Shown piece after piece: positions 44,029-53,301 of a stretch of 64,000 bases of DNA. The translations under genes and the position numbers were made by a program. The stretch comes from Trueperaceae bacterium. GTDB taxonomy: Bacteria > Deinococcota > Deinococci > Deinococcales > Trueperaceae. The notes beneath the pieces are model-generated. The model worked only from the letters and a program-made list of their open reading frames with translations. It was not told the DNA's origin and made no database searches. The first letter of the stretch is position 1. Every line of letters starts with the position of its first letter. Location: contig CP070651.1 in NCBI GenBank assembly GCA_020354625.1, forward strand, positions 2,626,407-2,690,406. Reading direction: 5' to 3'.

Positions 44029-45120
44029 TCAACAGCGGCGTCGAATCACGCCGCCTCCGAGCAAGCGATCCCCATCGTAGACCACCGCCGACTGTCCCAC
44101 GGTCACGGCAAACACCGGCTCGGAAAAGGTTAGACGAAAGCTCGTCGCAGAGGTGATCTCGAGCTCTGCGGGTACGGGCGACTGCCGATAGCGCACCTGT
44201 GCCAGTACCTTTCGTGGTGCTCCGGAAGTCTCAAGAAGGAAGTTGACACGTTCCGCTTCGAGCGAGCGCCAGTGACACATTTCCCGTGTCCCTACCACTA
44301 CGGTGTTGCTCTCGGGGAGGAGATCGATGACAAAACGTTGAAGATGCGAATGGTGGAGTCCCAAACCACGTTTTTGGCCTATGGTGTAGAACTGCACGCC
44401 ACGGTGCTCACCGACCCGTTCGCCATTTTGACTCAGATCGACGACCGGTCCGGGTTGAGGGCGACTATTCGTCTCGATGTAATCACGGACGGTAGTACTG
44501 ATAAAACAGAGCCCACTCGAACTCGGTTTGTCAGCAGTGATGAGGCCACGCGATTCGGCGAGCTGCCGGACCTGATGCTTGGTGTACTCTCCGAGCGGGA
44601 AGAGGAGATAGGGGAGAATGGACGCAGGCAGGGCCCAGAGAAAGTAGGTCTGGTCCTTGCTATCGTCACGGCCCCGGTGGAGTTCGACGCCATTACGGCC
44701 CTCTACCCGCCGTACGTAGTGACCGCTGGCCAGAAATTCACACCCGAGTTGCTGAGCCCGCTCGATCAAGGCGCCGAACTTGATGTGCCGGTTGCACCAT
44801 ACACACGGGTTTGGCGTCTCTCCCTGTTCGTAACTGGACACAAACGGATCGACCACGATTTCATCGAACATCGCCCGGTAATCGAGGAGATAGAAAGGGA
44901 TCTCGATCTTATCGGCGATCCGCCGGGCATCGTACGCAGCTTCGGGGCTGCAACAGAGCGAAAACGATCCTTTCGGTCTGTCGTCTGGCCAGAAGCGCAT
45001 CATCGAAGCGATGACCTCGAACCCTTGTTCTTGGAGCAGTGTCGTAGCCACGGAGGAATCGACGCCACCAGACACGGCACTGAGCACTTTCAGAGGGCGA
45101 TCGGCAGCGCTGCGTGGCAT
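44029..45120 (-). CDS. mnmA: tRNA-specific 2-thiouridylase MnmA
   Basis: A 363-residue enzyme that makes 2-thiouridine at the wobble position of tRNA-Lys, -Glu and -Gln. The PP-loop VSGGVDSSVA binds ATP near residue 18. The catalytic cysteines are in TPNPCVWCNRHIKF and SSGLCFIS. C-terminal beta-barrel segments HRGVQFYTIGQKRGLGL and QSAVVYDGDRLLGGG match the family. ATG 45120 is chosen; it has no ribosome-binding site, but TACACT lies seven bases upstream, as in leaderless transcripts of Deinococcus relatives. A GTG two codons upstream is the alternative. Confidence 0.95.
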   Translation of the reverse strand: MPRSAADRPLKVLSAVSGGVDSSVATTLLQEQGFEVIASMMRFWPDDRPKGSFSLCCSPEAAYDARRIADKIEIPFYLLDYRAMFDEIVVDPFVSSYEQGETPNPCVWCNRHIKFGALIERAQQLGCEFLASGHYVRRVEGRNGVELHRGRDDSKDQTYFLWALPASILPYLLFPLGEYTKHQVRQLAESRGLITADKPSSSGLCFISTTVRDYIETNSRPQPGPVVDLSQNGERVGEHRGVQFYTIGQKRGLGLHHSHLQRFVIDLLPESNTVVVGTREMCHWRSLEAERVNFLLETSGAPRKVLAQVRYRQSPVPAELEITSATSFRLTFSEPVFAVTVGQSAVVYDGDRLLGGGVIRRRC

Positions 45121-45127
45121 GGTCACG

Positions 45128-45133
45128 AGTGTA
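45128..45133 (-). promoter_or_regulatory. Possible leaderless -10 box of mnmA
   Basis: On the minus strand TACACT ends seven bases before the ATG of mnmA, so a transcript would begin at or near the start codon. No clear -35 box was found. The 264-base spacer to the LapA-like gene holds nothing else I could identify. Confidence 0.35.
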
Positions 45134-45390
45134 TCGAATCACGGGGCAATGGTGGGATTCAGGGCGACAGAGCGTCTCCGCAGCACGCAACAACCCCACC
45201 TCGAGCCTACGGTTTCGGCCGTACCGCTCGTTCGAATAAGCAGTTAGGTGCAAACCAGGAGACGGCTTTTTCCGATAGTAACTCGTTTGAAGCCGGCAAG
45301 GCACATGCTGGTTGCCACCTTACGTTAGACTATAGGTACTGACCTTTGATCGCCCAAGTGGATCGATAAAGGATGTATGGAGGTACCTTC

Positions 45391-45744
45391 GTGAAAGCGC
45401 TACGCATCGTCCAACTGGTGTTACTCGTCGGGTTGGTGGCCTATCTGGTGATGATGCACAACGCCAACCCCACCAATCTCATTCTACCGTTCATGCTCCC
45501 GCTCCCCCCCGTCGCCGTGATCGTGGTTGCTCTGATCGTTGGATGGCTCGTCGGTTGGCTGCCGAGCCGCCTCACCCTCTGGCGAAAGAAGCGTGAGGTC
45601 CGTGGGCTTCAAAAGAAGATCGCCGAACTAGAACAGCATGTGCCACGTTACGACCAAACAGACGATTCTACCGATACGCCGGTCATTCCCGATCGGGAGC
45701 GAACCTGGTCTATGGAGGCTCAAGCCAGCGCTGAGACGCGTTGA
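45391..45744 (+). CDS. LapA-domain (DUF1049) membrane protein
   Basis: A 117-residue protein with two membrane helices (about 3-20 and 36-56, VAVIVVALIVGWLVGWLP) separated by the N-A-N-P-T turn that is typical of LapA/DUF1049 proteins. A charged, probably coiled-coil segment follows (RKKREVRGLQKKIAELEQHV), with an acidic tail. E. coli LapA works with LapB in lipopolysaccharide regulation; many relatives are of unknown role. GTG 45391 follows GGAGGT. Its TGA overlaps the ATG of recJ by one base, so the two are co-translated. Confidence 0.85.
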   Translation: MKALRIVQLVLLVGLVAYLVMMHNANPTNLILPFMLPLPPVAVIVVALIVGWLVGWLPSRLTLWRKKREVRGLQKKIAELEQHVPRYDQTDDSTDTPVIPDRERTWSMEAQASAETR

Positions 45745-47999
45745 TGCCTCACCCATCCTCGTCACCACCGCAACAATTATCTCCGTGTTGGCGAGTCCGT
45801 CCCCCGGCACCACCTCATGTGGTAGCGAGCCTCTCCCGCGAGCTCCGACTCCCCCCCCTGCTGGCCGGCATCTTGTGGGGCCGGGGCTTCGGCGAAGAGG
45901 CGGTCGCAAAGCTAAACCCACCGCTCCGGTTCAGTCCGATCCCTAACGTAGAACAGGCCGCCGTGAGGCTCGAGCAAGCGATTCGAAATAAAGAACGAAT
46001 CCTCGTTCACGGTGACTACGATGCCGACGGTATCTGTGGTACAGCCGTATTGACGTTGGGACTACGAGCGCTCGGCGGACACGTCTTGCCGTTCTTGCCC
46101 AACCGGTTGAAAGACGGCTACGGTATCCACCCCAAACGGGTCTCGGAACACGCTGAAAGAGCTGATCTCTTCCTCACAGTCGACTGCGGAATCAGCAATC
46201 ACGCCGAGATCGCACAGCTCCAGGCTGCTGGCCTCGACGTCATCGTCACCGATCATCACCATGTCGGACAGGAGCTCCCGCCGTGTTTGGTTGTACACCC
46301 AAAGCTTGCGCACACGGAAGAAGAGCAACCGGATCTGACGGGCGCCGGGGTCGCCTTTCACCTCCTCTGGGCGGTTCACAACCGTTTCGAGCTCGAGCCC
46401 CCATTCGAGTTGAGCGATATCGCTATGATCGGCACCATCGCTGATGTCGCGCCCCTGCTCGGAGAAAACCGCGCCCTGATTCAGGAGGGTCTGCGTCGAC
46501 TCACCGCGAGCCGTTGGCCCGGCCTTCAAGCCTGTCTGAAACAGATCGGAATCCGCCACGATCCCACCGCCAGGGACATAGCTTTCATCCTCGCCCCGCG
46601 ACTCAATGCCGCCGGCCGGCTCGGTGAGGCCGACCTCGGTCTCGAGTTACTGCTTACGGCGTCAGAGCGCCGAGCACGCGAACTCGCCGCCTACTTGGAC
46701 GCCCGCAACAGCGATCGACAGCGAATCCAAAAAGAGATGTTCGAAGTGGCTCTGAACAAGGTCGACCCCGATGCGCCCGCCCTGGTCATCGAAGATGCCG
46801 AGTGGCACCCTGGGGTGATGGGCATCGTAGCGAGCAACCTGGTCGAACGATTCTTCAAACCCGTGTTCATCATTGCGGGAGACAAGGGGAGCGTCCGGTC
46901 GACCCCCGGGATATCGGCAGTGGAGGGGCTAAGATACGCTTCGGCCCACCTACAGCGTTTCGGAGGTCACGCACAGGCGGCCGGCTTCGCCATCGCTCCC
47001 GATCAGATAAAGGCTTTTCGAGCGGCCATCTACGATTTCGTCAACGCACACCCAAAACCCGAACCGAGCGTGACAGCCGACGCCCTGGTTTCGGTCGATG
47101 AAATCGATGATGCCCTCTATCAAGATATCAAGTCGCTGGAGCCGTTCGGTGAGGGATACCAGGCACCGCTCTTCGCGCTGGCGGATGTGCTCGATACGGC
47201 GCGAGCAGTCGGGAACGACGGAGGCACCTTGCAACTACGCATCGGTGGTCTCAAGGGTGTTGCCTGGCGCAAAGGAGAGCTCGCGAAGCAATTGACGCCG
47301 GGTCGAGCGATCAATGCCGCCATCACCCTGAGAGAGACGTTTTGGAAAAATCGACGCTCCCTGGAGTTTATCGCAGAAGAGGTACGAGATGCCCGATGGC
47401 TCACCCTGGACGAGCCAGAGAAAAGCCCTCTCAATGTGCATCGCGGCCCCCCAGACGAACAGGCCGGCGTCGTAGCCGTCACCAGCCTTGAAACGCTTCA
47501 AGGCCACCAGCGAGGCCCTATATGGCTCAGGAACCTCCCTATGGATCGACATCCTTGCCAGGCGACGTCTCACCTCCATCGGCTTGTCGGCTCTGGCTTC
47601 ACCCTCTACTTCGATCTGGACGAGCCGGTGCTCGCTTCACTGGAAGAGAGGCTGCGAAACTATCCCACCGTGAGCGAATTGAGACGAGCTTATGTCAACC
47701 TGAGCAATGCCAGACCGTTACCCTTTGGGGAGATAAAGAGTCGTCTCGTGAGATCGAGCCTAAACGAGCTCGATCTCATCGATCGTTCGGGCCGGGCAGT
47801 AACGGGGCAGAAAAGAAATCCTTATAGCTCCAACACGTTTCTGGGTGGTCTCCTCGAACGCTATAAAATCCGTACCTTTGTGAACGCCTACCGTTACTAC
47901 CAGGAAGAGAGCTTTGCACAAGTCGTTCAGATCCTTTTCGGTCGACCACCCTCCGTTCCATCAGCAGATGGAGAAGATCCTTCGCTCCCAGCTCGGTAG
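45744..47999 (+). CDS. recJ: Single-stranded-DNA-specific 5'-3' exonuclease RecJ
   Basis: A 751-residue DHH phosphoesterase for recombination and mismatch repair. Metal-binding motifs: HGDYDADGICG, LFLTVDCGISNH, VIVTDHHHVG, RLNAAGRLG, and DHHA1 motif FGGHAQAAGFA. A single-strand-DNA-binding OB domain follows at about 440-530. The C-terminal about 190 residues have no counterpart in E. coli RecJ and resemble the extra domain described for Deinococcus RecJ. ATG 45744 overlaps the stop of the LapA-like gene. No ribosome-binding site is visible, consistent with coupling. Confidence 0.93.
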   Translation: MPHPSSSPPQQLSPCWRVRPPAPPHVVASLSRELRLPPLLAGILWGRGFGEEAVAKLNPPLRFSPIPNVEQAAVRLEQAIRNKERILVHGDYDADGICGTAVLTLGLRALGGHVLPFLPNRLKDGYGIHPKRVSEHAERADLFLTVDCGISNHAEIAQLQAAGLDVIVTDHHHVGQELPPCLVVHPKLAHTEEEQPDLTGAGVAFHLLWAVHNRFELEPPFELSDIAMIGTIADVAPLLGENRALIQEGLRRLTASRWPGLQACLKQIGIRHDPTARDIAFILAPRLNAAGRLGEADLGLELLLTASERRARELAAYLDARNSDRQRIQKEMFEVALNKVDPDAPALVIEDAEWHPGVMGIVASNLVERFFKPVFIIAGDKGSVRSTPGISAVEGLRYASAHLQRFGGHAQAAGFAIAPDQIKAFRAAIYDFVNAHPKPEPSVTADALVSVDEIDDALYQDIKSLEPFGEGYQAPLFALADVLDTARAVGNDGGTLQLRIGGLKGVAWRKGELAKQLTPGRAINAAITLRETFWKNRRSLEFIAEEVRDARWLTLDEPEKSPLNVHRGPPDEQAGVVAVTSLETLQGHQRGPIWLRNLPMDRHPCQATSHLHRLVGSGFTLYFDLDEPVLASLEERLRNYPTVSELRRAYVNLSNARPLPFGEIKSRLVRSSLNELDLIDRSGRAVTGQKRNPYSSNTFLGGLLERYKIRTFVNAYRYYQEESFAQVVQILFGRPPSVPSADGEDPSLPAR

Positions 48000-48102
48000 G
48001 GAACGGGCATATGAACTTCGCGACCCCACTGACCCGCGAGCGTAACGGTTGTAAAGAAGAGATCTCCGACTCTTTCATGAAGGCAACCTGGGGGGATGCG
48101 CC

Positions 48103-50982
48103 ATGGAGCTAGAAACGCGAGCAGTTGAAAACCTCGACGGGCTCATTCGATCCCTACAAGAGAGAATTTCAGGCGAGATCCGTTTCGACAAGAAAGCCCG
48201 CGCCCTCTATGCTACCGACGCCAGTCCCTATGAGATCGAACCTCTGGGTGTGGTGCTCCCAAAGAGCGTGGACGACGTGCGAGCGGTCATCGAGCTTGCA
48301 AACCGGTACGGCGTGCCGATCCTCCCCCGGGGCGGGGGTACCAGCCTGGCCGGTCAGACGGTGGCGCGGGCGCTGGTGCTGGACTTCACCAAGTACATGA
48401 CCGACGTCCTCGACTTCGATCCTGACCGACGCCTCGTGAAAGTCCAACCGGGTATCGTCCGCGATGAACTCAACCGGTTCTTGGCCCCTCACGGGCTTCA
48501 GTTCACGCCCGATGTAGCCACAACCAATCGAGCCACGGTCGGGGGGATGGTGGCGAATAACAGCGCCGGCACCCGCAGTATCAAATATGGCAAGTCGGTC
48601 GACCAAGTGGTTGCCATGACGGTGTTGCTGTCTGATGGGACCGTTACCGAACTCCGTGAGCTTTCGGCCGACGAGTTCGCAGCCAAGGTGGCTCGGAACG
48701 ATCTCGAAGGAGAGATCTACCAGACCATCGAGCGAATCGTACGCGAGCACGAAGAAGAGATCGAAACCCGCTACCCCAAGGTCATGCGGCGGGTCGGTGG
48801 CTACAACCTAGACGAGTTCACCAGAGGCGCGCCCATCAACCTGGCCAAGCTCGTCTCTGGCAGCGAAGGGACGCTGGCCGCCATCCTCGACGTGACGCTC
48901 AAGCTCCATCCGGTCCCCCGCCATAGCTGCCTGGCCCTCATGCACTTCGACACGCTGGTCAAGGCGCTGACGGCCGTACAATACATCAACAGACATGGAC
49001 CCTCAGCTGTCGAGATCATGGATGACCACCTGTTCGACCTCGGCAAGAAAAACCCTCACCTCGCCCCCCTTCTGACGTGGTTGCAGGGCCACCCCGCGGC
49101 GGTGCTGATGGTCGAGTTCGACGGGGAGAGCGAAGAAGAGATGTTGGGTGGCCTCAATGGGCTGCAAGGCGATCCGAACCTTGAGCAGTTAAGTTACCAC
49201 ACGCATCTCGCCTTTGCTGAGCTCGAACAGCAGCACGTGCTCGAGTTCCGCCGCGGTGGCCTCGGGATCTACGCCACCGTCAGGGGCGAGGAGAAACCGA
49301 CCCCATTCATCGAAGACGCCGCCATCCCGGTCGAGAACCTGCCCTACTACGTCCCCGAGGTGCTCGCCATTTGCGAGCGCCACGGCGTCAAGGCGGTTCT
49401 TTATGCCCACGCCAGCGTCGGCGTCATCCATATTAGGCCGCACCTCGACCTGAAGACCGCACGTGGCATCGAGCTCTACCAACGCATCAGCGAAGAGGTA
49501 TTCGAGTTGGTCAAGAAGTACGGCGGCTCCTGGAGCGGTGAGCACGGCGACGGCCTGATTCGCAGCTACCAGAACGAGAATCTCTTCGGGCCGGTCCTCT
49601 ACCAGGCCTTTCGCGAGATCAAACGGGCGTTCGACCCGAAAGGCCTCATGAATCCGGGCAAGATCGTCGATGCCCCAGCGATGACCGAAAACCTCCGTTA
49701 CGGGGTCGATTATCCGCGCGACACCTTACAGACGATCTTCGACTTTTCTGGCGAAGGCGGGTACCTAGGTGCAGTAGAGATGTGTACCGGTGTGGGGGCC
49801 TGCCGCAAAGTCGGGGCCGGCACGATGTGCCCGAGCTTCATGGCGACCCGCGACGAAGACCACTCGACCCGAGGGCGGGCCAATATCTTGAGAGAAGCGA
49901 TCAACGGGCGCCTGCCCGGTGGCTTGACCAGCCGCGAGGTCTTCGAGGTACTCGATCTCTGCTTGGAGTGCAAGGCCTGCAAGGCCGAATGCCCGAGCCA
50001 GGTCGACATGGCCAAACTCAAGTACGAGTTCTTGCACCACTACTACCGGGATCACGGCACCCCGTTGAGCGTGCGGGCGATCGGCAACGTTGCCAGGGTG
50101 GCGCCGCTGGCACAGAGGATGGCACCACTCGCCAACGCCATGCTGCCGCTGAAGCCGGTACGCGCACTGATCGAACGCACGGTGGCGGTGGATCGCCGCC
50201 GCGTGTTACCGCGTTACGCCCGCGAATCGTTTGCGAGTTGGGCCAAAAATCGACCGCCCTCACGATCCGGAAGCGAGTCAACCGTCGCACTCTTTGCCGA
50301 CACCTGGACCACCTACCACGAACCCGAGCTGGGTAAGGCGGCCGTCGCAGTTCTCGAGAACCTGGGTCACCGGGTGGAGATCGTCCCGTACCGGTGCTGC
50401 GGCCGGCCGCAGATTTCCAAAGGGCTGCTAGCAGACGCCAGGAAGCTGGCAAGGCAAAACGTAGCGGCGCTCAAGCCCTACGTGGAACGTGGGGTGCCCA
50501 TCATCGGGCTCGAGCCCTCGTGCGTCACCGCCTTGCAGGATGATTACCGCGATCTCGTGCCGGGGGAAGCGACCGCGTCTGTTGCCGACCATACCTGGAT
50601 GATCGACCAGTTTTTGGCCAAGGAGTGGGCGAGGGGCAAGCTCGATTCCGGGGTGTTCACCAAAACCGATCAGCCCATCTTGCTGCACGGACACTGTCAG
50701 CAGCGGGCTGTGATCGGCATCAGCCCGACCAGGGCGGTCCTCGAATGGGTCTCAGACCAGGTGGAGGAACTCGACGCCGGCTGCTGCGGCATGGCGGGCT
50801 CGTTCGGCTACGGCCACTATGACCTCTCCATGCAAATCGGCGAGCAACGGCTCTTCCCCGCCGTGCGCCGGCACCCGTCAACGGTGGTGGCGTGCGGGTT
50901 CAGCTGCCGGCACCAGATTCGAGACGGCACCGAGAAACATGCCAAGCACGTCGCCGAGGTATTGGCGGGGTCACTTGCTTAG
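48103..50982 (+). CDS. FAD-linked oxidase fused to Fe-S dehydrogenase (GlcD/GlpC-like)
   Basis: A 959-residue fusion. Residues about 40-270 form the FAD-binding domain (VPILPRGGGTSLAGQTV binds FAD) and 270-530 the FAD-oxidase C-terminal domain, with KYGGSWSGEHGDGLIRS near 475. Two 4Fe-4S clusters follow (CTGVGACRK... near 562 and CLECKACKAECPS near 625), then two CCG domains of the GlpC type (CCGRPQISKG near 765 and CCGMAGSFGYGHYD near 894). This is the layout of YdiJ-type D-2-hydroxyacid (D-lactate or D-2-hydroxyglutarate) dehydrogenases that feed electrons to quinone. GGGGGATG is its ribosome-binding region. Confidence 0.93.
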   Translation: MELETRAVENLDGLIRSLQERISGEIRFDKKARALYATDASPYEIEPLGVVLPKSVDDVRAVIELANRYGVPILPRGGGTSLAGQTVARALVLDFTKYMTDVLDFDPDRRLVKVQPGIVRDELNRFLAPHGLQFTPDVATTNRATVGGMVANNSAGTRSIKYGKSVDQVVAMTVLLSDGTVTELRELSADEFAAKVARNDLEGEIYQTIERIVREHEEEIETRYPKVMRRVGGYNLDEFTRGAPINLAKLVSGSEGTLAAILDVTLKLHPVPRHSCLALMHFDTLVKALTAVQYINRHGPSAVEIMDDHLFDLGKKNPHLAPLLTWLQGHPAAVLMVEFDGESEEEMLGGLNGLQGDPNLEQLSYHTHLAFAELEQQHVLEFRRGGLGIYATVRGEEKPTPFIEDAAIPVENLPYYVPEVLAICERHGVKAVLYAHASVGVIHIRPHLDLKTARGIELYQRISEEVFELVKKYGGSWSGEHGDGLIRSYQNENLFGPVLYQAFREIKRAFDPKGLMNPGKIVDAPAMTENLRYGVDYPRDTLQTIFDFSGEGGYLGAVEMCTGVGACRKVGAGTMCPSFMATRDEDHSTRGRANILREAINGRLPGGLTSREVFEVLDLCLECKACKAECPSQVDMAKLKYEFLHHYYRDHGTPLSVRAIGNVARVAPLAQRMAPLANAMLPLKPVRALIERTVAVDRRRVLPRYARESFASWAKNRPPSRSGSESTVALFADTWTTYHEPELGKAAVAVLENLGHRVEIVPYRCCGRPQISKGLLADARKLARQNVAALKPYVERGVPIIGLEPSCVTALQDDYRDLVPGEATASVADHTWMIDQFLAKEWARGKLDSGVFTKTDQPILLHGHCQQRAVIGISPTRAVLEWVSDQVEELDAGCCGMAGSFGYGHYDLSMQIGEQRLFPAVRRHPSTVVACGFSCRHQIRDGTEKHAKHVAEVLAGSLA

Positions 50983-51035
50983 GTAACGTCGAAACGTAGT
51001 AGTCAAGAGGTGCTTGTAGTAGCTAGTCTCGGTCT

Positions 51036-52874
51036 TTACATCTCTTCAGGAGACTCGATACCGAGCAGCGACAGGGCCGTTGCCAGGGTGGTCTTGACTT
51101 TCTCAACAAGTGCCAAGCGAGCCTCACGGAGGCCGGACTGCGACTTGAGCACCTGGGTGTCGTAGCGGCCCTCGGCGTCCTTGTGGTTGTAATACGCGTT
51201 CCAGGCGGTAGCGAGGTCTAAACAGTACTGGGCTACGATATGGGGGGCCAATTCCTGCGCCGCGGTACGGACCACGCCAGGAAGCCGGGTGATGACCTGG
51301 GCGAGCCGGACCTCGAGCGGCCCGAGCTGCGACCAATCGGGATCATCAGCTGACAGTCCCTGAGCTTGGGCGGCCCGGAGGATGCTGCAGGCGCGGGCGT
51401 GGGCGTACTGCACATAGGGAGCGGAATCCCCTTGCAAGCTCAGGGCTTGTTCCCAGCGGAAGTCGATGATGCGCCTGGCTTCGCTCTTGAGCATCCCGAA
51501 GCGGAGCGCACCGACACCGACCTGGTGAGCCACCCGGTCGATGTTCGAAAGTCCGGGGTTTTTCTCTTCCACCACGGCTCGCGCCCGCCTGGCTGCTTCT
51601 TCGATCACCTCGTCGATCGACAAGGTGATCCCCTTGCGCCCACTCATGGGCCGGCCCTCGAGCGTCACCACCTCGTAGGCGAGGTGCTGCGAGCTTTGGT
51701 AGGCCTTGGTGCCCTCTTCGGTTCCGGAGAGGGCCAGCGCGGTGCGCACAATCGTCTGCGGGTGGCTCTGCCGGACGTCGATGACGTTGACGATCTCCTC
51801 ACCGTGGGCGAAGGTGCGTCCGGAGGGGTGGGTTTCACCCCGTGGGCTGCTGGTGTAAAGGGTCTTTCCACTCGGTTGGCTGTCGAAGGGCTGGTACAGA
51901 AGCCCTTCGAAGATCCCGGCCTTCCAGAACTGGTAGCCGATGTCCTTGGCGACGTACATGGCGTTCCCGTCGCTACGTACCAGCACCACGGTGGACTCTT
52001 CGAGCCCGGGGATGAACTCGGCGACGTCCATGACCATGGCGCCGGCGTACTTACCGTCTTGAGGATGGCTCACGTAGGGGCTCTGCTCGAGCACCTCCAG
52101 GCCCCGTTTCAAGAAACCCGAGTGCACCACATCGGACTCCCAAACGAGGAGATCGTACTCCACTCCGAGCTGATAGCTCGTCTGGAGCTGCGAGTGCACC
52201 ACCCGTTCGACCTCTTCGCGCAGCTCCCCGCGCTCGAGCTGGTGCATGACCTCACGCACGCCCTGTTCGATCGTCTCGGCATCACTCTCTTTCGCGCTCT
52301 GAAGTTCGACGTAGAGCCTTCCGAGCCAGTGATCGTACTTCTCAGCACCATCAAAATCCTTACCGAAGTAGCGAACGGCAAAAAACGACTCGGCAGCTTG
52401 GCGCCCGGTATCGTCGATATAGTTTTGGACTTCGACTTCGAAGCCATCGGCCTGGAGAATACGCCCGCAGGCGTCCCCGAGAACGATGTTTCGAAGGTGG
52501 CCGACGTGGGCCTCTTTATTGGGGTTGACGCTGGTGTGTTCGATCACGACTTTCTTATCGTGAGGAGAGGGCTCGAGGGCGGATTCGACCACCGAGGCCA
52601 CAAAACTCGCTACATCGACCACGAAGTTGATATAGGGTCCACTCGTCTCGACCCGGGCGATCCCAGGCGGGAGCTCGATCCTCGAGGTGATCTCTTGTGC
52701 GATCGTCGCCGGGTTTCTGCGCAAGCTGCGGGCTAGCGTGAATGCGACAGGCGTACCGTAGTCCCCTGGCTTGTCTTCGGGCACCTCTTGAATGCTGATT
52801 TCGGGATCGGAGACACCGAGGATGGCGATTGCTTCTGCAAGTGCTCGTTCTAACTGAGGTTTGACGTCTTCCAT
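51036..52874 (-). CDS. argS: Arginyl-tRNA synthetase
   Basis: A 612-residue class I synthetase. The N-terminal additional domain covers about 1-95. The HIGH-like motif is NPNKEAHVGHLRN, and the KMSK-like site reads EGRPMSGRKG. The helical anticodon-binding domain at the C-terminus ends in LLGIESPEEM, the usual DALRM-domain end. It charges tRNA-Arg. The ribosome-binding site is weak. It is divergent from lon across a 427-base spacer and convergent with the FAD/Fe-S dehydrogenase gene, 53 bases away. Confidence 0.95.
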   Translation of the reverse strand: MEDVKPQLERALAEAIAILGVSDPEISIQEVPEDKPGDYGTPVAFTLARSLRRNPATIAQEITSRIELPPGIARVETSGPYINFVVDVASFVASVVESALEPSPHDKKVVIEHTSVNPNKEAHVGHLRNIVLGDACGRILQADGFEVEVQNYIDDTGRQAAESFFAVRYFGKDFDGAEKYDHWLGRLYVELQSAKESDAETIEQGVREVMHQLERGELREEVERVVHSQLQTSYQLGVEYDLLVWESDVVHSGFLKRGLEVLEQSPYVSHPQDGKYAGAMVMDVAEFIPGLEESTVVLVRSDGNAMYVAKDIGYQFWKAGIFEGLLYQPFDSQPSGKTLYTSSPRGETHPSGRTFAHGEEIVNVIDVRQSHPQTIVRTALALSGTEEGTKAYQSSQHLAYEVVTLEGRPMSGRKGITLSIDEVIEEAARRARAVVEEKNPGLSNIDRVAHQVGVGALRFGMLKSEARRIIDFRWEQALSLQGDSAPYVQYAHARACSILRAAQAQGLSADDPDWSQLGPLEVRLAQVITRLPGVVRTAAQELAPHIVAQYCLDLATAWNAYYNHKDAEGRYDTQVLKSQSGLREARLALVEKVKTTLATALSLLGIESPEEM

Positions 52875-53301
52875 GTGGATCCAACGCTAACACATCTCAG
52901 GGCATAGCTCTCCCTCGACACCGTTATACTCGGCACGCCGGCTCGAGCACGTGAACCGGTGGTTTTTGAACTGCCCTGCCTGCGGGTAACGCGAGTCTTT
53001 TACTTACGCTACGACCCGAAAGGGTATATACTACAGCAGATCGAACACGGTGTGACTTCGAGTCGGAAGGGAGTCGCCTGGTACTACAGAGACCGACCCG
53101 TTTGATGCGCACTCCATTTGCCGTAACCGATCTGAAGAAATGACTTGCAACCGCAAGTCTAGATGACGGTCTTTAATGTAAGCTGGCACCCATCTGATAG
53201 GAGCCTATTTAGTAAACTTGATACGTGCGGACTCATATTTTGCCGCATTCGTGCTAGGATGAGAGCTCCGCACTCCCTCCTGGCCTGGTTAGGAGCCCCA
53301 C
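52875..53301. other. 427-base divergent spacer between argS and lon
   Basis: Contains the possible promoter at 53004-53032 and a hairpin (53142-53159, arms GACTTGC and GCAAGTC, loop AACC). No tRNA, CIRCE element or credible small coding frame was found. On the argS side TATAAC at about 52930 on the minus strand is a possible -10 box without a good -35. Confidence 0.5.
53004..53032 (+). promoter_or_regulatory. Possible promoter in the argS-lon spacer
   Basis: TTACGC (53004-53009) and TATACT (53027-53032) are 17 bases apart. The box at -10 is close to consensus and -35 is weak. It would give lon a leader of about 260 bases or make a separate short RNA. Confidence 0.4.

Noticed and set aside
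53040..53112. tRNA-like stretch with repeated GGAAGGG and TTCGAG
   Set aside because: No acceptor stem pairing or T-arm consensus could be fitted.
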